Shown here in pieces: positions 37,938 to 46,732 of a stretch of DNA of 64,000 bases. This DNA is from Sphingobacteriales bacterium (GTDB taxonomy: Bacteria > Bacteroidota > Bacteroidia > Sphingobacteriales > Sphingobacteriaceae), in the NCBI GenBank assembly GCA_014763615.1, contig JACXVB010000016.1, positions 1-64,000 on the forward strand. Reading direction: 5' to 3'. Numbering within the stretch: the stretch's first letter is position 1; each line of letters opens with the position of its first letter. The translations under genes and the position numbers were made by a program. The notes below the pieces were generated by a model, which saw only the letters and a list, made by a program, of their open reading frames with translations, searched no databases and was not told where the DNA came from.

Positions 37938-39143
37938 TTACCGATCTACTTCTCCTAAAACAATATCTAAAGAACCAATAATCGCTACTAAATCGGCAAT
38001 CATTACACCTTTGGAGATTTCTGGCAATACAGAAAGATTGCAAAAACTAGGTCCGCGAGATTTTACTCTAAATGGTTTATCAGATCGTCCATCCGCGATG
38101 AAATAAAAACCAATTTCTCCTTTCGGATTCTCGGCTCTGATGTAAAAGTCTTGCGCTTTCGGAACAATTTTCTTCGGCACTAAAGCTCTTGGATCAAATT
38201 CTTTAGTACGAGGATGTGCTTTGGTAAGCTTTTCTAAACTTTGTTCAATAATTTTTAAAGATTCTGCAATTTCATCCACACGCACTTTATAACGGTTCCA
38301 GCAATCGCCAACAGTTCCAATCTCGCCTTTGGCATAAGGAATTTCAAAATCTAGTTCTGGATAAACAGAATATTCATCTACTCTACGTAAATCATATTTT
38401 AAACCCGAGCCACGCAACATTGGACCAGAACAACCATAATTAATGGCTACATCCAAAGGTAAAACGCCAATATTTGCGGTTCTAGAGATGAAAATTTGAT
38501 TATCAGTTAACAATTCATTCAATTCTTTCATCTTCGGTTTGAAGTATTGAACAAACTCTAGGCAGCGTTCTTCAAAACCTACCGGGATATCATAAAATAA
38601 TCCGCCCACCCAAATATAATTGTACAACATTCTAGCACCAGATGCCCATTCTAACATATTCATGATATGTTCTCGGTCTCTAAAACACCATAAGAAAGGA
38701 GTGAAGGCACCAATGTCAATGCCGTAAGTGCCGATAGCAATGAGGTGAGAAGCAATCCTATTCAATTCACAAACCAGCACTCGGATATATTCTATTCGTT
38801 TAGGGATATCGTTTTCTATACCCAGCATCTTTTCAATGCCCATCACAAAGGCATGATTATTATTCATAGATGCTAAATAATCCATCCGATCGGTATAGGG
38901 AATAATTTGAGCGTAGTTTAAGGCTTCTCCGTGTTTTTCAAAACAGCGATGTAAATAACCAATATGTGGAATCACTTCTTTTACAATTTCCCCATCGGTA
39001 ATCAATTCTAACCTAAGAACGCCATGAGTACTCGGGTGCTGCGGACCCAAATTCAATACCATTTCCTCTGCAGAAACCGTGTTGATTTTAGCTTGATAAC
39101 GTTCTAAAGCTGCTTGATGTAAATTTACAGTAGGGGATTCCAA
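37938..39143 (-). CDS. nuoD: NADH-quinone oxidoreductase subunit D
   Basis: This 401-residue 49-kDa subunit of complex I binds quinone with NuoB in the peripheral arm. It has the signature [18 protein letters not shown] near residue 31, and the family end segment [18 protein letters not shown]. The start appears to be TTG at 39143, 3 nt after the nuoC stop; the nearest ATG (before VLNLGPQHP) would remove 27 residues. It is the last gene of the pdxH-nuoC-nuoD unit. nuoE is not adjacent, since a convergent protease gene follows. Confidence 0.93.
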   Translation of the reverse strand: MESPTVNLHQAALERYQAKINTVSAEEMVLNLGPQHPSTHGVLRLELITDGEIVKEVIPHIGYLHRCFEKHGEALNYAQIIPYTDRMDYLASMNNNHAFVMGIEKMLGIENDIPKRIEYIRVLVCELNRIASHLIAIGTYGIDIGAFTPFLWCFRDREHIMNMLEWASGARMLYNYIWVGGLFYDIPVGFEERCLEFVQYFKPKMKELNELLTDNQIFISRTANIGVLPLDVAINYGCSGPMLRGSGLKYDLRRVDEYSVYPELDFEIPYAKGEIGTVGDCWNRYKVRVDEIAESLKIIEQSLEKLTKAHPRTKEFDPRALVPKKIVPKAQDFYIRAENPKGEIGFYFIADGRSDKPFRVKSRGPSFCNLSVLPEISKGVMIADLVAIIGSLDIVLGEVDR

Positions 39144-39146
39144 AGC

Positions 39147-39647
39147 TTAAAATTCAATTTTAATGTTGTGATATTGCTCGGCATTTTGATAATCTTTTCT
39201 CAGAGGATAACCTTCCCAATCGTCTGGCAGAAGGATTCTTCTTAAATCAGGATGATTTTCAAAGTAAATCCCTAGCAAATCAAAAGCTTCTCGCTCATGC
39301 CATTCGGCAGCTTTCCAAACCTTACTTACACTTTTAAAAATAGGTAGTTGGGATAAGTCTCTATTGTTTTCTTGAATTACTTTTAAAACAATTTGATGGT
39401 TTTTAATGATGGAGCTCAGGTGATAGATTACCCCAAATTTTTGCGCCTCCACACCATAATCTACGCCACTTAAGCAGGAAAGAAAATCAAACCAAGTATC
39501 GGGATGATCTCTGAGCGTAAGGCAAACGCGGTCAATTAAATCTGCCAGAATAAAAATGGCGGGCTGCTTACCTTCACGTTCTTCGGCTACAATTACTTGC
39601 TCGCCAAATTTTTCAATCAATATTTCTTTTACAAGATCAAATATCAT
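39147..39647 (-). CDS. nuoC: NADH-quinone oxidoreductase subunit C
   Basis: This 166-residue 30-kDa subunit of complex I sits at the peripheral arm next to NuoD. The family signature KVWKAAEWHEREAFDLLGIYFENHPDLRRILLP is recognisable in parts, with EREAFDLLGI near 120 and LRRILLPDDWEGYPLRKDY near 135-153. Its ATG overlaps the pdxH stop (ATGA), and nuoD follows, so the three are translated from one message. It is separate from nuoD, unlike the fused NuoCD of E. coli. Confidence 0.92.
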   Translation of the reverse strand: MIFDLVKEILIEKFGEQVIVAEEREGKQPAIFILADLIDRVCLTLRDHPDTWFDFLSCLSGVDYGVEAQKFGVIYHLSSIIKNHQIVLKVIQENNRDLSQLPIFKSVSKVWKAAEWHEREAFDLLGIYFENHPDLRRILLPDDWEGYPLRKDYQNAEQYHNIKIEF

Positions 39648-40297
39648 GGTGCTAAGCGTTCAAATTTCCAAGTCTGATCTTTTTCCTGAATATAAACAAT
39701 GCGATCATGTAAACGGTTAGAGCGACCTTGCCAAAATTCAATCCGGTTAGGAATCACCCGATAACCACCCCAATAATTCGGTTTTTTCACCTCTTTATCT
39801 TGATATTCTTTTGCTAAGTGTGCTAGTTTTTCTTCTAAAAATTCCCGATTTGGGATAGTTTTACTTTGCGGAGAGGTTAAAGCACCCAACTGACTTCCTT
39901 TTGGACGTGAGTGGAAATACTGATTAGATTCTTCCTCACTCACTTTTTCCACCACTCCTTCAATACGAATTTGTCGTTCTAAATCAGCCCAAAAGAAGAT
40001 TAAAGCAGCATAAGGATTACCCTCAATTTCTTTTCCTTTTTGGCTTTCATAATTGGTATAAAATACAAATCCCTCTTCTGTAAATTCCTTTAAAAGGACA
40101 ATTCTTGCAGATGGAATTCCATTTTTATTGGCAGTAGCCAAAGTCATGGCGTTGGGTTCTAAAACTTCCGCTTGCAAGGCTTCTTTAAACCATTTTTCAA
40201 ATTGCTGATAAGGGTTTTTGCTCACCTCATTTTCAGAAAGAGAAGCAGAACGGTAGTCTTGCCTTAAATTTTGAATGGTACTTTTGTCTATGCTCAT
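39644..40297 (-). CDS. pdxH: Pyridoxamine/pyridoxine 5'-phosphate oxidase
   Basis: This 217-residue FMN enzyme makes pyridoxal 5'-phosphate. Conserved regions include SARIVLLKEFTEEGFVFYTNY near 65-85, the FMN-binding segment KGKEIEGNPYAALIFFW near 90-106, and the C-terminal WGGYRVIPNRIEFWQGRSNRLHDR near 180-203, which is cut here for length. It is full length (about 215). It is translationally coupled to nuoC through an ATGA overlap, an arrangement that places a vitamin B6 gene at the head of a complex I segment. Confidence 0.93.
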   Translation of the reverse strand: MSIDKSTIQNLRQDYRSASLSENEVSKNPYQQFEKWFKEALQAEVLEPNAMTLATANKNGIPSARIVLLKEFTEEGFVFYTNYESQKGKEIEGNPYAALIFFWADLERQIRIEGVVEKVSEEESNQYFHSRPKGSQLGALTSPQSKTIPNREFLEEKLAHLAKEYQDKEVKKPNYWGGYRVIPNRIEFWQGRSNRLHDRIVYIQEKDQTWKFERLAP

Positions 40298-40407
40298 TAT
40301 TCAACAAACTTAATCATTGCGCTTTTGGTTTTAAAGAAATCACAGAAATAATCCTTTCAAATCTTTGAGGATATAAAATCTTTAGCTAATTTAACGTTAT
40401 TCAAAAT

Positions 40408-40971
40408 ATGTTAAATAAAGTTATACCTTCTAAAGGAAGCCTATTGATTTCAGAGCCATTTATGATGGACCCTAACTTTAAACGTTCGGTGGTTTTATTA
40501 ACCGAACATAATGCAGAAGGAACGGTAGGTTACATCCTCAATCAAAAAAGCGATTATATTTTAAAAGATGTGATTAGCGATTGTTGGGATGCGAATTTTC
40601 AGATTTATCTGGGTGGGCCAGTAGCTACTGATACATTACATTTCATTCATCAAGTGCCAGATAAAATCCCTGGAGGACATGATTTAGGTAATGGTTTATT
40701 TTGGGGTGGAGATTTTGAAACCCTCAAAGTTCAAATCAACCATTATAACATTAAAGAAGAAGAAATTAAGTTTTTTATAGGTTACTCTGGCTGGAGTGAA
40801 GACCAATTAGATGATGAATTAGCTAATAATAGCTGGATTGTTTCTAACAAATACCATCCGGAGATGGTATTTGAGGAATCAGAAAATAACTTATGGAGAG
40901 AAGCAATTGTGAATCTGGGTGTTAAATACGCCCATATTGTGAACTTTCCAGAAGATCCGGCATTGAATTAA
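40408..40971 (+). CDS. YqgE/AlgH family protein
   Basis: This 187-residue protein is of the YqgE/AlgH family, with the N-terminal [20 protein letters not shown], the central [17 protein letters not shown] and the [21 protein letters not shown] segment. The family's function is not settled (linked to alginate regulation in Pseudomonas). The stop overlaps the purE stop by 4 nt on the opposite strand. It is divergent from pdxH with a 110-bp spacer. Confidence 0.9.
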   Translation: MLNKVIPSKGSLLISEPFMMDPNFKRSVVLLTEHNAEGTVGYILNQKSDYILKDVISDCWDANFQIYLGGPVATDTLHFIHQVPDKIPGGHDLGNGLFWGGDFETLKVQINHYNIKEEEIKFFIGYSGWSEDQLDDELANNSWIVSNKYHPEMVFEESENNLWREAIVNLGVKYAHIVNFPEDPALN

Positions 40972-41480
40972 AATCCAGAAGGATAACCTTCATCTTTTAA
41001 ATTCTCAGCAGATTCTTCTATTTTACTTTTTAAATCACTTTTAAATTTCACTACTCTTTCGGCGATTTTTGTATCACCAATACCCAACATTTGTGCAGCT
41101 AAAATACCTGCATTCTTTGCGGCATTCAAAGCTACTGTTGCTACTGGAATGCCATTAGGCATTTGTAAAATGGATAGTATAGAATCCCATCCATCAATAG
41201 AATTGCTGGATTTAATAGGCACACCAATCACCGGAATAGAAGTGATGGAAGCTACCATGCCGGGTAGATGAGCTGCTCCACCGGCACCCGCAATAATTAC
41301 TTTTAAACCTCTAGCATCTGCGGTTTTAGCATATTCAAACATACGGTCTGGCGTACGGTGGGCAGAAACTACTGTTAATTCATAATCTATCCCGAGTTCT
41401 TTTAACACATCTGCCGCATCTTCCATGATTCCTAAATCAGAACGGCTACCCATGATGATACCTACTTTAGCTTTTCCCAT
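40968..41480 (-). CDS. purE: N5-carboxyaminoimidazole ribonucleotide mutase
   Basis: This 170-residue class I PurE converts N5-CAIR to CAIR in purine synthesis. The phosphate-binding [17 protein letters not shown] at 10-26, the [14 protein letters not shown] segment near 42, and the loop [15 protein letters not shown] near 66 are all present, and the conserved histidine is in the last. It follows purK directly (purK ends at 41481), so both genes are on one transcript and act in sequence. Confidence 0.95.
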   Translation of the reverse strand: MGKAKVGIIMGSRSDLGIMEDAADVLKELGIDYELTVVSAHRTPDRMFEYAKTADARGLKVIIAGAGGAAHLPGMVASITSIPVIGVPIKSSNSIDGWDSILSILQMPNGIPVATVALNAAKNAGILAAQMLGIGDTKIAERVVKFKSDLKSKIEESAENLKDEGYPSGF

Positions 41481-42620
41481 TTATGCTTTTACTTTGAGTT
41501 TTTCTTTAACAAATCTGGCCTTTTCTATGGCTTTAGAACGATCTTCATCGATAATCGTTACGTGGCCCATTTTACGGAAAGGCTTCGTATATTTCTTACC
41601 ATAAAGATGCACATAAACGCCATCTTTTTCTAAAATCTCTTCTAATCCTTCATATTCTGCGATGCCTTCGTAGCCATTTTCTCCTAGTAAATTCACCATA
41701 ATGGCGTTGGTAATGCTGCGGGTATCGCCTAAAGGCAAATTAAAAATGGCTCTTAAATGTTGCTCAAACTGAGAAGTGTAATTGCCTTCTATGGTTTGGT
41801 GTCCGCTATTATGCGGACGAGGAGCCAATTCGTTTACCAATATTTGATGATCTTTAGTTAAGAACATTTCTACGGCTAAAATCCCTACGATACTCAATCC
41901 TGAGGCGATATTTTTGGCAATCTCTTCGGCTTTTTGTTGAATCTCAAAAGAATAAGTAGAAGGGGAGATAAGAAATTCCACCAAATTAGCTTGTGGATTA
42001 AAATCCATCTCCACCATCGGGAAAGTTTTCATTTCTCCATCTGCATTTCTAGCTACAATAACTGCAATTTCTTTCTCAAAATCAATGAGTTGTTCTGCTA
42101 GGCAAGGTGCATCAAAAGCTTGTTCTAAATCTTTTAGATGATTGATTTTCATCACTCCTTTGCCATCGTAACCATCTTTTCTTAATTTTTGGATAAAAGG
42201 AAAGTTTAAATCGGCGGAAGCCAATTGTGATTTGGTATTGTATAATTGAAAGGGTGCTGTTGGAATATCGTTCTCTTTAAAAAATTGCTTTTGCAAACCT
42301 TTATCTTGGATTAAACGGATGATACGAGGTTGGGGATAAACGATAACACCTTCCTTTTCTAAATCTTCTAATGCTTCAATGTTTACTTTTTCAATTTCTA
42401 TAGTAATCAGGTCGAGGTTTTTACCAAAGTCATAAACAGTTTGATAATCTCCAAGAGAACCTACCACAAAGCTTTCACAGATATTTTTACAAGGCGCATC
42501 AGCATCTGGATCTAAAATGTAAACAGAAATATTGTAATTAATGGCGGTTTGAATAAACATTCGGCCTAACTGGCCACCACCTAAAATACCTAAACGGGTT
42601 TGCGAGACTGAAGATTTCAT
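41481..42620 (-). CDS. purK: N5-carboxyaminoimidazole ribonucleotide synthase
   Basis: This 379-residue ATP-grasp enzyme makes N5-CAIR from AIR, bicarbonate and ATP. It opens with the Rossmann-like RLGILGGGQLGRMFIQTA and has the ATP-grasp motif RKDGYDGKGVMKI near 147. The EMFLTKDHQILVNELAPRPHNSGH segment near 250-273 carries the metal-binding Glu and NE-APRPHNSGH signature. Length is normal. It is the first gene of purKE; the promoter lies in the 107-nt spacer shared with the decayed toxin-antitoxin pair on the other strand. Confidence 0.95.
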   Translation of the reverse strand: MKSSVSQTRLGILGGGQLGRMFIQTAINYNISVYILDPDADAPCKNICESFVVGSLGDYQTVYDFGKNLDLITIEIEKVNIEALEDLEKEGVIVYPQPRIIRLIQDKGLQKQFFKENDIPTAPFQLYNTKSQLASADLNFPFIQKLRKDGYDGKGVMKINHLKDLEQAFDAPCLAEQLIDFEKEIAVIVARNADGEMKTFPMVEMDFNPQANLVEFLISPSTYSFEIQQKAEEIAKNIASGLSIVGILAVEMFLTKDHQILVNELAPRPHNSGHQTIEGNYTSQFEQHLRAIFNLPLGDTRSITNAIMVNLLGENGYEGIAEYEGLEEILEKDGVYVHLYGKKYTKPFRKMGHVTIIDEDRSKAIEKARFVKEKLKVKA

Positions 42621-42705
42621 TGAATCTTACAAGTTTAATGAATTTAAAGTTCTAAAAGCCAAATTTAGGAAACATTCATTTAATGATTAATGAAATTTGA
42701 ATTCT

Positions 42706-42713
42706 TATATTTG
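42706..42713 (+). promoter_or_regulatory. Candidate -7 box of the decayed toxin-antitoxin pair
   Basis: TATATTTG matches TAnnTTTG exactly and lies 15 nt upstream of the antitoxin remnant's ATG at 42729. The promoter looks intact although the genes are broken. Confidence 0.4.
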
Positions 42714-42728
42714 TGTAAAGGATTTTTT

Positions 42729-42939
42729 ATGACTGATATTCAATTGTTTGAAAAATTAATTGCTTTACCTTCTGAATTAAAGAAAGAGGTTTCTGATTTT
42801 GTAGATTTTTTAAACATGAAATCAAAGAAATCTAAAGCAGTTTTTTCTTCTTAAAGAATTTCTGGAAAGGCCAAAGGGATGATTAATCTAAAAGATGATT
42901 TTTGACGACCCGATGAATGATTTTGAAGATTACCAATAA
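42729..42939 (+). pseudogene. Decayed VapB/DUF2281-like antitoxin
   Basis: The first 41 codons (MTDIQLFEKLIALPSELKKE...) end at TAA 42852-42854. The same frame then continues as SGKAKGMINLKDDF up to TGA at 42903. Dropping one T from the run at 42899-42903 restores DDPMNDFEDYQ and a TAA at 42937-42939. Together these give the shape of a DUF2281-type antitoxin, whose usual ending is an acidic DDFDEPLEDFKDY-like tail. It has therefore suffered one nonsense mutation and one frameshift. The final TAA overlaps the ATG of the next remnant (TAATG), as in an intact operon. Confidence 0.8.
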
Positions 42940-43324
42940 TGGATTTGCTTATCGATACTCATGCGCTCATCTGGTTTATCACAGATAATGATAAATTACC
43001 TCTTAAAATCAAGAATTTATTCTAGAGAAAATAATTGCTTTGTTAGGATAGCATCATTTTGGGAAATCGCTATTAAAGTTTCTTTAAATAGACTAGAGTT
43101 AAACAACTCTTTAGAACAGATATTCAAAATTATCGAAGAAAGTGGGTTTTTCATTTTACCTATTGGTACAAATGATGTTTTAAAACTGACTACTTTAGAT
43201 TTCCATCATAGAGATAGATCCTTTTGATAGGATGATTATTGCGTAATCATCACAAAATCAAATGACTTTAATAAGTAAGGATGAACAGTTTAAAAACTAT
43301 CCAATTGAAGTGATTTGGGATTAA
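42939..43324 (+). pseudogene. Decayed VapC-like PIN-domain toxin
   Basis: The start (MDLLIDTHALIWFITD) holds the first PIN Asp, then stops at TAG 43023. The protein continues in another frame as NNCFVRIASFWEIAIKVSL with the second acidic motif, up to HHRD near 43215. A 4-nt GATA duplication there breaks the frame again. The third frame gives DPFDRMIIA, then a TAA where Gln is expected, and later [20 protein letters not shown] with the closing PIN Asp and stop at 43324. At least four lesions are present, so the toxin is dead. The 3' end overlaps the nuoB stop on the other strand. Confidence 0.85.
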
Positions 43325-43803
43325 ATCTTACTCAAACTTTCCTTTTCTATCAATTTTTGCAATTCTAAAATACCACCTATCAAAGCTTCTGGTCTTGGTG
43401 GGCAACCCTGCACATAAATATCTACAGGAATAATTCGATCTACCCCTTTCACCACATGGTAGCCATGTTCCCAGTACGGCCCGCCGCAATTAGAGCAAGA
43501 ACCCATCGAAATCACGTATTTAGGCTCTGGCATTTGCTCGTATAGTCTTTTGATGCGCTCTGCCATTTTAAAAGTTACGGTACCTGCAATAATGATGACA
43601 TCTGCCTGGCGTGGCGAAGGACGAGGAAATACTCCAAATCGGTCTAAATCATAGTTAGAAGCCATAGAACCCATCATCTCAATAGCGCAACAGGCCAAAC
43701 CAAAACTCAATGGCCACAAAGAAGACAGCCTCGCCCAGTTCATCAAATCGTCTAATTTGGTGACTACCACTCCTGTATTTTCCAATTGTTGTTCTAAACT
43801 CAT
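43321..43803 (-). CDS. nuoB: NADH-quinone oxidoreductase subunit B
   Basis: This 160-residue PSST subunit carries iron-sulfur cluster N2, which donates electrons to quinone. All four cluster cysteines are present: the adjacent pair in ACCAIEMM near 38, one in MGSCSNCGG near 103 and one in [11 protein letters not shown] near 133. Its ATG overlaps the nuoA stop (43800-43803), so the two are translationally coupled. nuoC is not downstream: the next complex I gene on this strand is 3.7 kb away. Confidence 0.95.
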   Translation of the reverse strand: MSLEQQLENTGVVVTKLDDLMNWARLSSLWPLSFGLACCAIEMMGSMASNYDLDRFGVFPRPSPRQADVIIIAGTVTFKMAERIKRLYEQMPEPKYVISMGSCSNCGGPYWEHGYHVVKGVDRIIPVDIYVQGCPPRPEALIGGILELQKLIEKESLSKI

Positions 43804-44375
43804 GCTTTCTTAAATCGAGGAGTGAATTTAGGAGCTGCCACTTTTGCAATTTCTTCCGTAGGTTGAGCAATGCTATTCGCTTTTTGATGTTGATAGGGGA
43901 TATATTGCGCTTGATTGATTTGTTGATAAGCGTCAATCGGAATGGCAGTATCCACTTTAGGTTGTAAAATTTCGGGTTTTATCCATTCTAAATCTTTCTT
44001 CCGCCAAACATACACCAAGCCCAATAATAAGATTCCAATGAAAATGAGCATTTCTGTAAAAGTCAACCATCCCCAACGAGCATCTGCTGCAATCAATGCT
44101 TTGTCGCTAAATACCGTTGCCCAAGGGAATACAAAAATCATCTCTACATCAAACAATAAAAAGATAAGGGCTATCACATAAAAACGGCTGTTAAACTGAA
44201 TCCAAGAGTTGCCTGTGGTTTCCTCACCACACTCATAAGAGCTGTTTTTTTCGGGATTAGGATGATGTGGAGCAATCCATTTATTCACTGCAAAAGCAAA
44301 ACCTACAGCTAATAAACCCGTAATCAGGAAAATGAGCACTTTGCCAAACTCAGTAATACTGGATACTTCTGTCAT
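43800..44375 (-). CDS. nuoA: NADH-quinone oxidoreductase subunit A, with C-terminal extension
   Basis: This 191-residue membrane subunit has three transmembrane helices (about 8-32, 65-85 and 105-126). The signature segment [20 protein letters not shown] lies near 47-66, and the acidic [14 protein letters not shown] near 73-86. After the [11 protein letters not shown] end of the normal core (about residue 133) there is an extra tail of roughly 58 residues rich in Gln, Ala and Pro ([18 protein letters not shown]). Most NuoA proteins are about 120-130 long. It starts the nuoAB unit. Confidence 0.92.
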   Translation of the reverse strand: MTEVSSITEFGKVLIFLITGLLAVGFAFAVNKWIAPHHPNPEKNSSYECGEETTGNSWIQFNSRFYVIALIFLLFDVEMIFVFPWATVFSDKALIAADARWGWLTFTEMLIFIGILLLGLVYVWRKKDLEWIKPEILQPKVDTAIPIDAYQQINQAQYIPYQHQKANSIAQPTEEIAKVAAPKFTPRFKKA

Positions 44376-44582
44376 GGTGTAAAGTTAATGAATTCGTCTA
44401 AATCAGAATAGAGTGTATTTTGTAAAATTTAGTTTTTAGGCTCAATTTCTTTTGATCTTAAACGAATTATAAAATGGAGAAAATAAGATTTTTATACTCT
44501 TTTGCTTGATTTTATAGGAGAATTTCCAATTAAGGAAACCTTTCTCTTAAGCTATTCATCCTGATTTGAGAAGCAAATTCTC

Positions 44583-44972
44583 TTAAAGCTTTTGTAAAAG
44601 ATCCAAAACCTTTTTCTTAATCTTATCTCTAATTTTATTGAATTCCTCACCTTCTATGTGTCTTGGATCGGGTAATTGCCAATCTTCACGATGCCTAGCT
44701 TTTACAAAAGGACATTCGTCTGAGCAACCCATCGTAATAGCATATTCATATTCAATCTGAGGAATTTCGTATAAAGATTTAAAATCATGTGTGGTTAAAT
44801 CGTAACCTAATTCTTGCATGGCAGTAATTGCTTTAGGATTGATTTTTCCAGATGGTTTTGAACCAGAACTGTAAGCTTTTACTTTATCTGTTTGGTATAT
44901 ATTGGCAAAAGCTTGTGCCATCTGACTTCTATTAGAATTTTCGATACAGACGAAAAGGATATTTTTCATCAT
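44583..44972 (-). CDS. arsC: Arsenate reductase, thioredoxin-coupled LMW phosphatase type
   Basis: This is about a 129-residue arsenate reductase that converts arsenate to arsenite. The phosphatase P-loop CIENSNRSQ lies near residue 9, and the partner cysteines in MGCSDECPF lie near 80-84. The closing WQLPDPRH segment with the conserved DP is present. A TTG at 44978 also opens the frame, but ATG 44972 (MMKNILF) starts 2 nt after the acetyltransferase stop and fits the family. It is last in the ars operon. Confidence 0.9.
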   Translation of the reverse strand: MMKNILFVCIENSNRSQMAQAFANIYQTDKVKAYSSGSKPSGKINPKAITAMQELGYDLTTHDFKSLYEIPQIEYEYAITMGCSDECPFVKARHREDWQLPDPRHIEGEEFNKIRDKIKKKVLDLLQKL

Positions 44973-44974
44973 TA

Positions 44975-45463
44975 TCAAATACCTACAATTTTACTCCTAC
45001 GCTCAAATAAAATAATGTTGTGCCACTGCTCATTTAGTTTTCCTAAATGTTCTCTGTAACCTATTTTCCTGAAACCAGATTTCTCATGCAGACGAATACT
45101 AGCTTTATTTTCTTCGAAAATGCCTGCTTGCAAAGTCCAAATGCCATTGACTTCACTTTCTTTTATCAATTCATGCATTAAGATATATCCAAGACCTAAG
45201 CCTTTGCAGGCGGGATGAATGTAAATGCTAATTTCTGCTACGCCTCCGTAAACGCATCTTCCAGACACACGAGAAAGCGCAATCCAGCCCGCAACTCTTT
45301 GATCATATTCAAGAATCAGCCTAGAGTGAGGTAAATGATTTTCATCCCAAGTTTCCCAATCGGGTGCTTTGGTCTCAAAAGTAGCCACTCCGGTAGCTAT
45401 GCCTAGCTCGTAAATATTCTTAACTGCCTTCCAATGTTCAGGAAGTAATTTTTTAATCGTCAT
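44975..45463 (-). CDS. GNAT N-acetyltransferase, phosphinothricin/arsinothricin (ArsN-like) type
   Basis: This 162-residue GNAT protein has the acetyl-CoA motif HPACKGLGLGYILMHELI near 105 and the family ending EQWHNIILFER near 148. The opening SVxxxxELGIATGVATFETKAPDWETWDE region (IYELGIATGVATFETKAP) is the mark of phosphinothricin-type acetyltransferases, some of which (ArsN) acetylate the arsenical antibiotic arsinothricin. Position between arsM and arsC supports the ArsN reading. The substrate remains an inference. It is 11 nt from arsM. Confidence 0.8.
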   Translation of the reverse strand: MTIKKLLPEHWKAVKNIYELGIATGVATFETKAPDWETWDENHLPHSRLILEYDQRVAGWIALSRVSGRCVYGGVAEISIYIHPACKGLGLGYILMHELIKESEVNGIWTLQAGIFEENKASIRLHEKSGFRKIGYREHLGKLNEQWHNIILFERRSKIVGI

Positions 45464-45473
45464 ATTTTAAAAA

Positions 45474-46310
45474 TTAACAACAACCACTATCAGGAATGCA
45501 TAAAGGTTTTTCAGCATAAACGGTAATGCTAAAGATACCAGTCTGACCATTTTTAAATGCTTTAATCTCCTCTGAGCTAAGGTAATCCAATAAAATTTCA
45601 TCAGGTATAATGATGGATTTCTCTTTCTGAATGGTGATGTTTTTAAATTGATAGAGTTTGATGATTTCCAAGTAAACTTCTTTTTGAAGCGCTCCAGAAA
45701 CGCAACCTACATACATTTCAGCAGCATTTCTCAACTTTTCAGGAAGATTTCCGACTAAGACTACATCAGAAATACTGAAATGACCACCTGGTTTCAATAC
45801 TCTAAATATTTCTGAGATGGCTTGATGTTTATCCGGAACTAAATTAAGAACACAATTACTTACTACCACATCTACAGAATTGGCAGTAACCGGAAGATTT
45901 TCTATATCACCAGAACGGAATTCAACATTATGAAAGCCTAATTTTTCTGCGTTTTCACGAGCTTTATTAATCATGGCAGGCGTGAAATCTACGCCAATCA
46001 CTTTGCCCGTAGCGCCAGTTTCATGACGAGCTACAAAACAATCATTTCCAGCACCAGATCCTAAATCTAAAACCACATCACCAGCTTTAATTTTCGCAAA
46101 TTGAGTAGGTAAACCGCAGCCTAAACCTAAATCTGCATCTTTTGCATATCCTTGAAGTTCGTCATATTCTTCACTCATGATGTTGTACACCTCTGTTGAA
46201 CAACTTCCGGTTGCACCACAGCAAGAACTGCTATTGGTTTCTTTGTCTTGCAAGGCAATCTCACTGTATTTTTGCCTTACCATTTCTTTGATGTTTTCTG
46301 AATTTTCCAT
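45474..46310 (-). CDS. arsM: Arsenite S-adenosylmethionine methyltransferase
   Basis: This 278-residue class I methyltransferase methylates arsenite with SAM, giving volatile or organic arsenic. The SAM motif VVLDLGSGAGNDC lies near 79-91. Cysteines are C65 (GLGCGLP), C153 (SNCVLNL) and C203 (VGCVSGAL), the three conserved positions needed for arsenite binding and methyl transfer. Extra cysteines occur near the N-terminus (SSCCGATGSC) and at the C-terminus (SGCC), as in many bacterial ArsM. It directly follows arsR (10-nt gap). Confidence 0.92.
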   Translation of the reverse strand: MENSENIKEMVRQKYSEIALQDKETNSSSCCGATGSCSTEVYNIMSEEYDELQGYAKDADLGLGCGLPTQFAKIKAGDVVLDLGSGAGNDCFVARHETGATGKVIGVDFTPAMINKARENAEKLGFHNVEFRSGDIENLPVTANSVDVVVSNCVLNLVPDKHQAISEIFRVLKPGGHFSISDVVLVGNLPEKLRNAAEMYVGCVSGALQKEVYLEIIKLYQFKNITIQKEKSIIIPDEILLDYLSSEEIKAFKNGQTGIFSITVYAEKPLCIPDSGCC

Positions 46311-46320
46311 GATGATATTT

Positions 46321-46653
46321 TTAACAACAATTATTATTTTGATTTTTTAAATGAATAAATAGACCATTAAATGCCTCCTGAAATTTGATGAATTTGGAGT
46401 AATTAATGCAATAACAAGATTTAGGTCCGTTAATACTCCCTTGAATTAAACCTACATTTTTTAACTCTTTTAGGTGCTGAGAAACAGTAGCTTGCGCTAA
46501 AGGTAAAACCTCTACAATTTCGCCACAAATACATGAATTTTTCTCTGCTAATACTTTTAAGATGGCTATTCTAGCGGGATGAGCAATAGCTTTCGCAAAC
46601 TCAGCTAATTCCTGATCTATTTTCTCAAACATTTCTTTTTTATTCAATGCCAT
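46321..46653 (-). CDS. arsR: ArsR-family arsenic-responsive repressor
   Basis: This 110-residue winged-helix repressor opens the ars operon. The helix-turn-helix is VEVLPLAQATVSQHLKELKNVGLI at about 47-70. The cysteine pair C41 and C43 (NSCICGEIV) at the start of the helical region is the expected arsenite-binding site, with two more cysteines at the C-terminus (NNCC). Arsenite binding should release it from its own promoter, which lies in the 80-nt upstream gap to the aldehyde dehydrogenase gene. Confidence 0.92.
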   Translation of the reverse strand: MALNKKEMFEKIDQELAEFAKAIAHPARIAILKVLAEKNSCICGEIVEVLPLAQATVSQHLKELKNVGLIQGSINGPKSCYCINYSKFIKFQEAFNGLFIHLKNQNNNCC

Positions 46654-46732
46654 GATTGCAATAAAATTATATATCGCAAATATACGATAAAAAGAAAATG
46701 CAAAACAAGAATAAAAATGAATATTATTAGAA

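Noticed and set aside
42961-43227. An 88-residue open frame starting MRSSGLSQIMINYLLK
   Set aside because: It is a frame-shifted part of the dead PIN toxin: the region after SRENNCF matches the PIN core, while the start is noise in another frame. It is annotated as part of the pseudogene.
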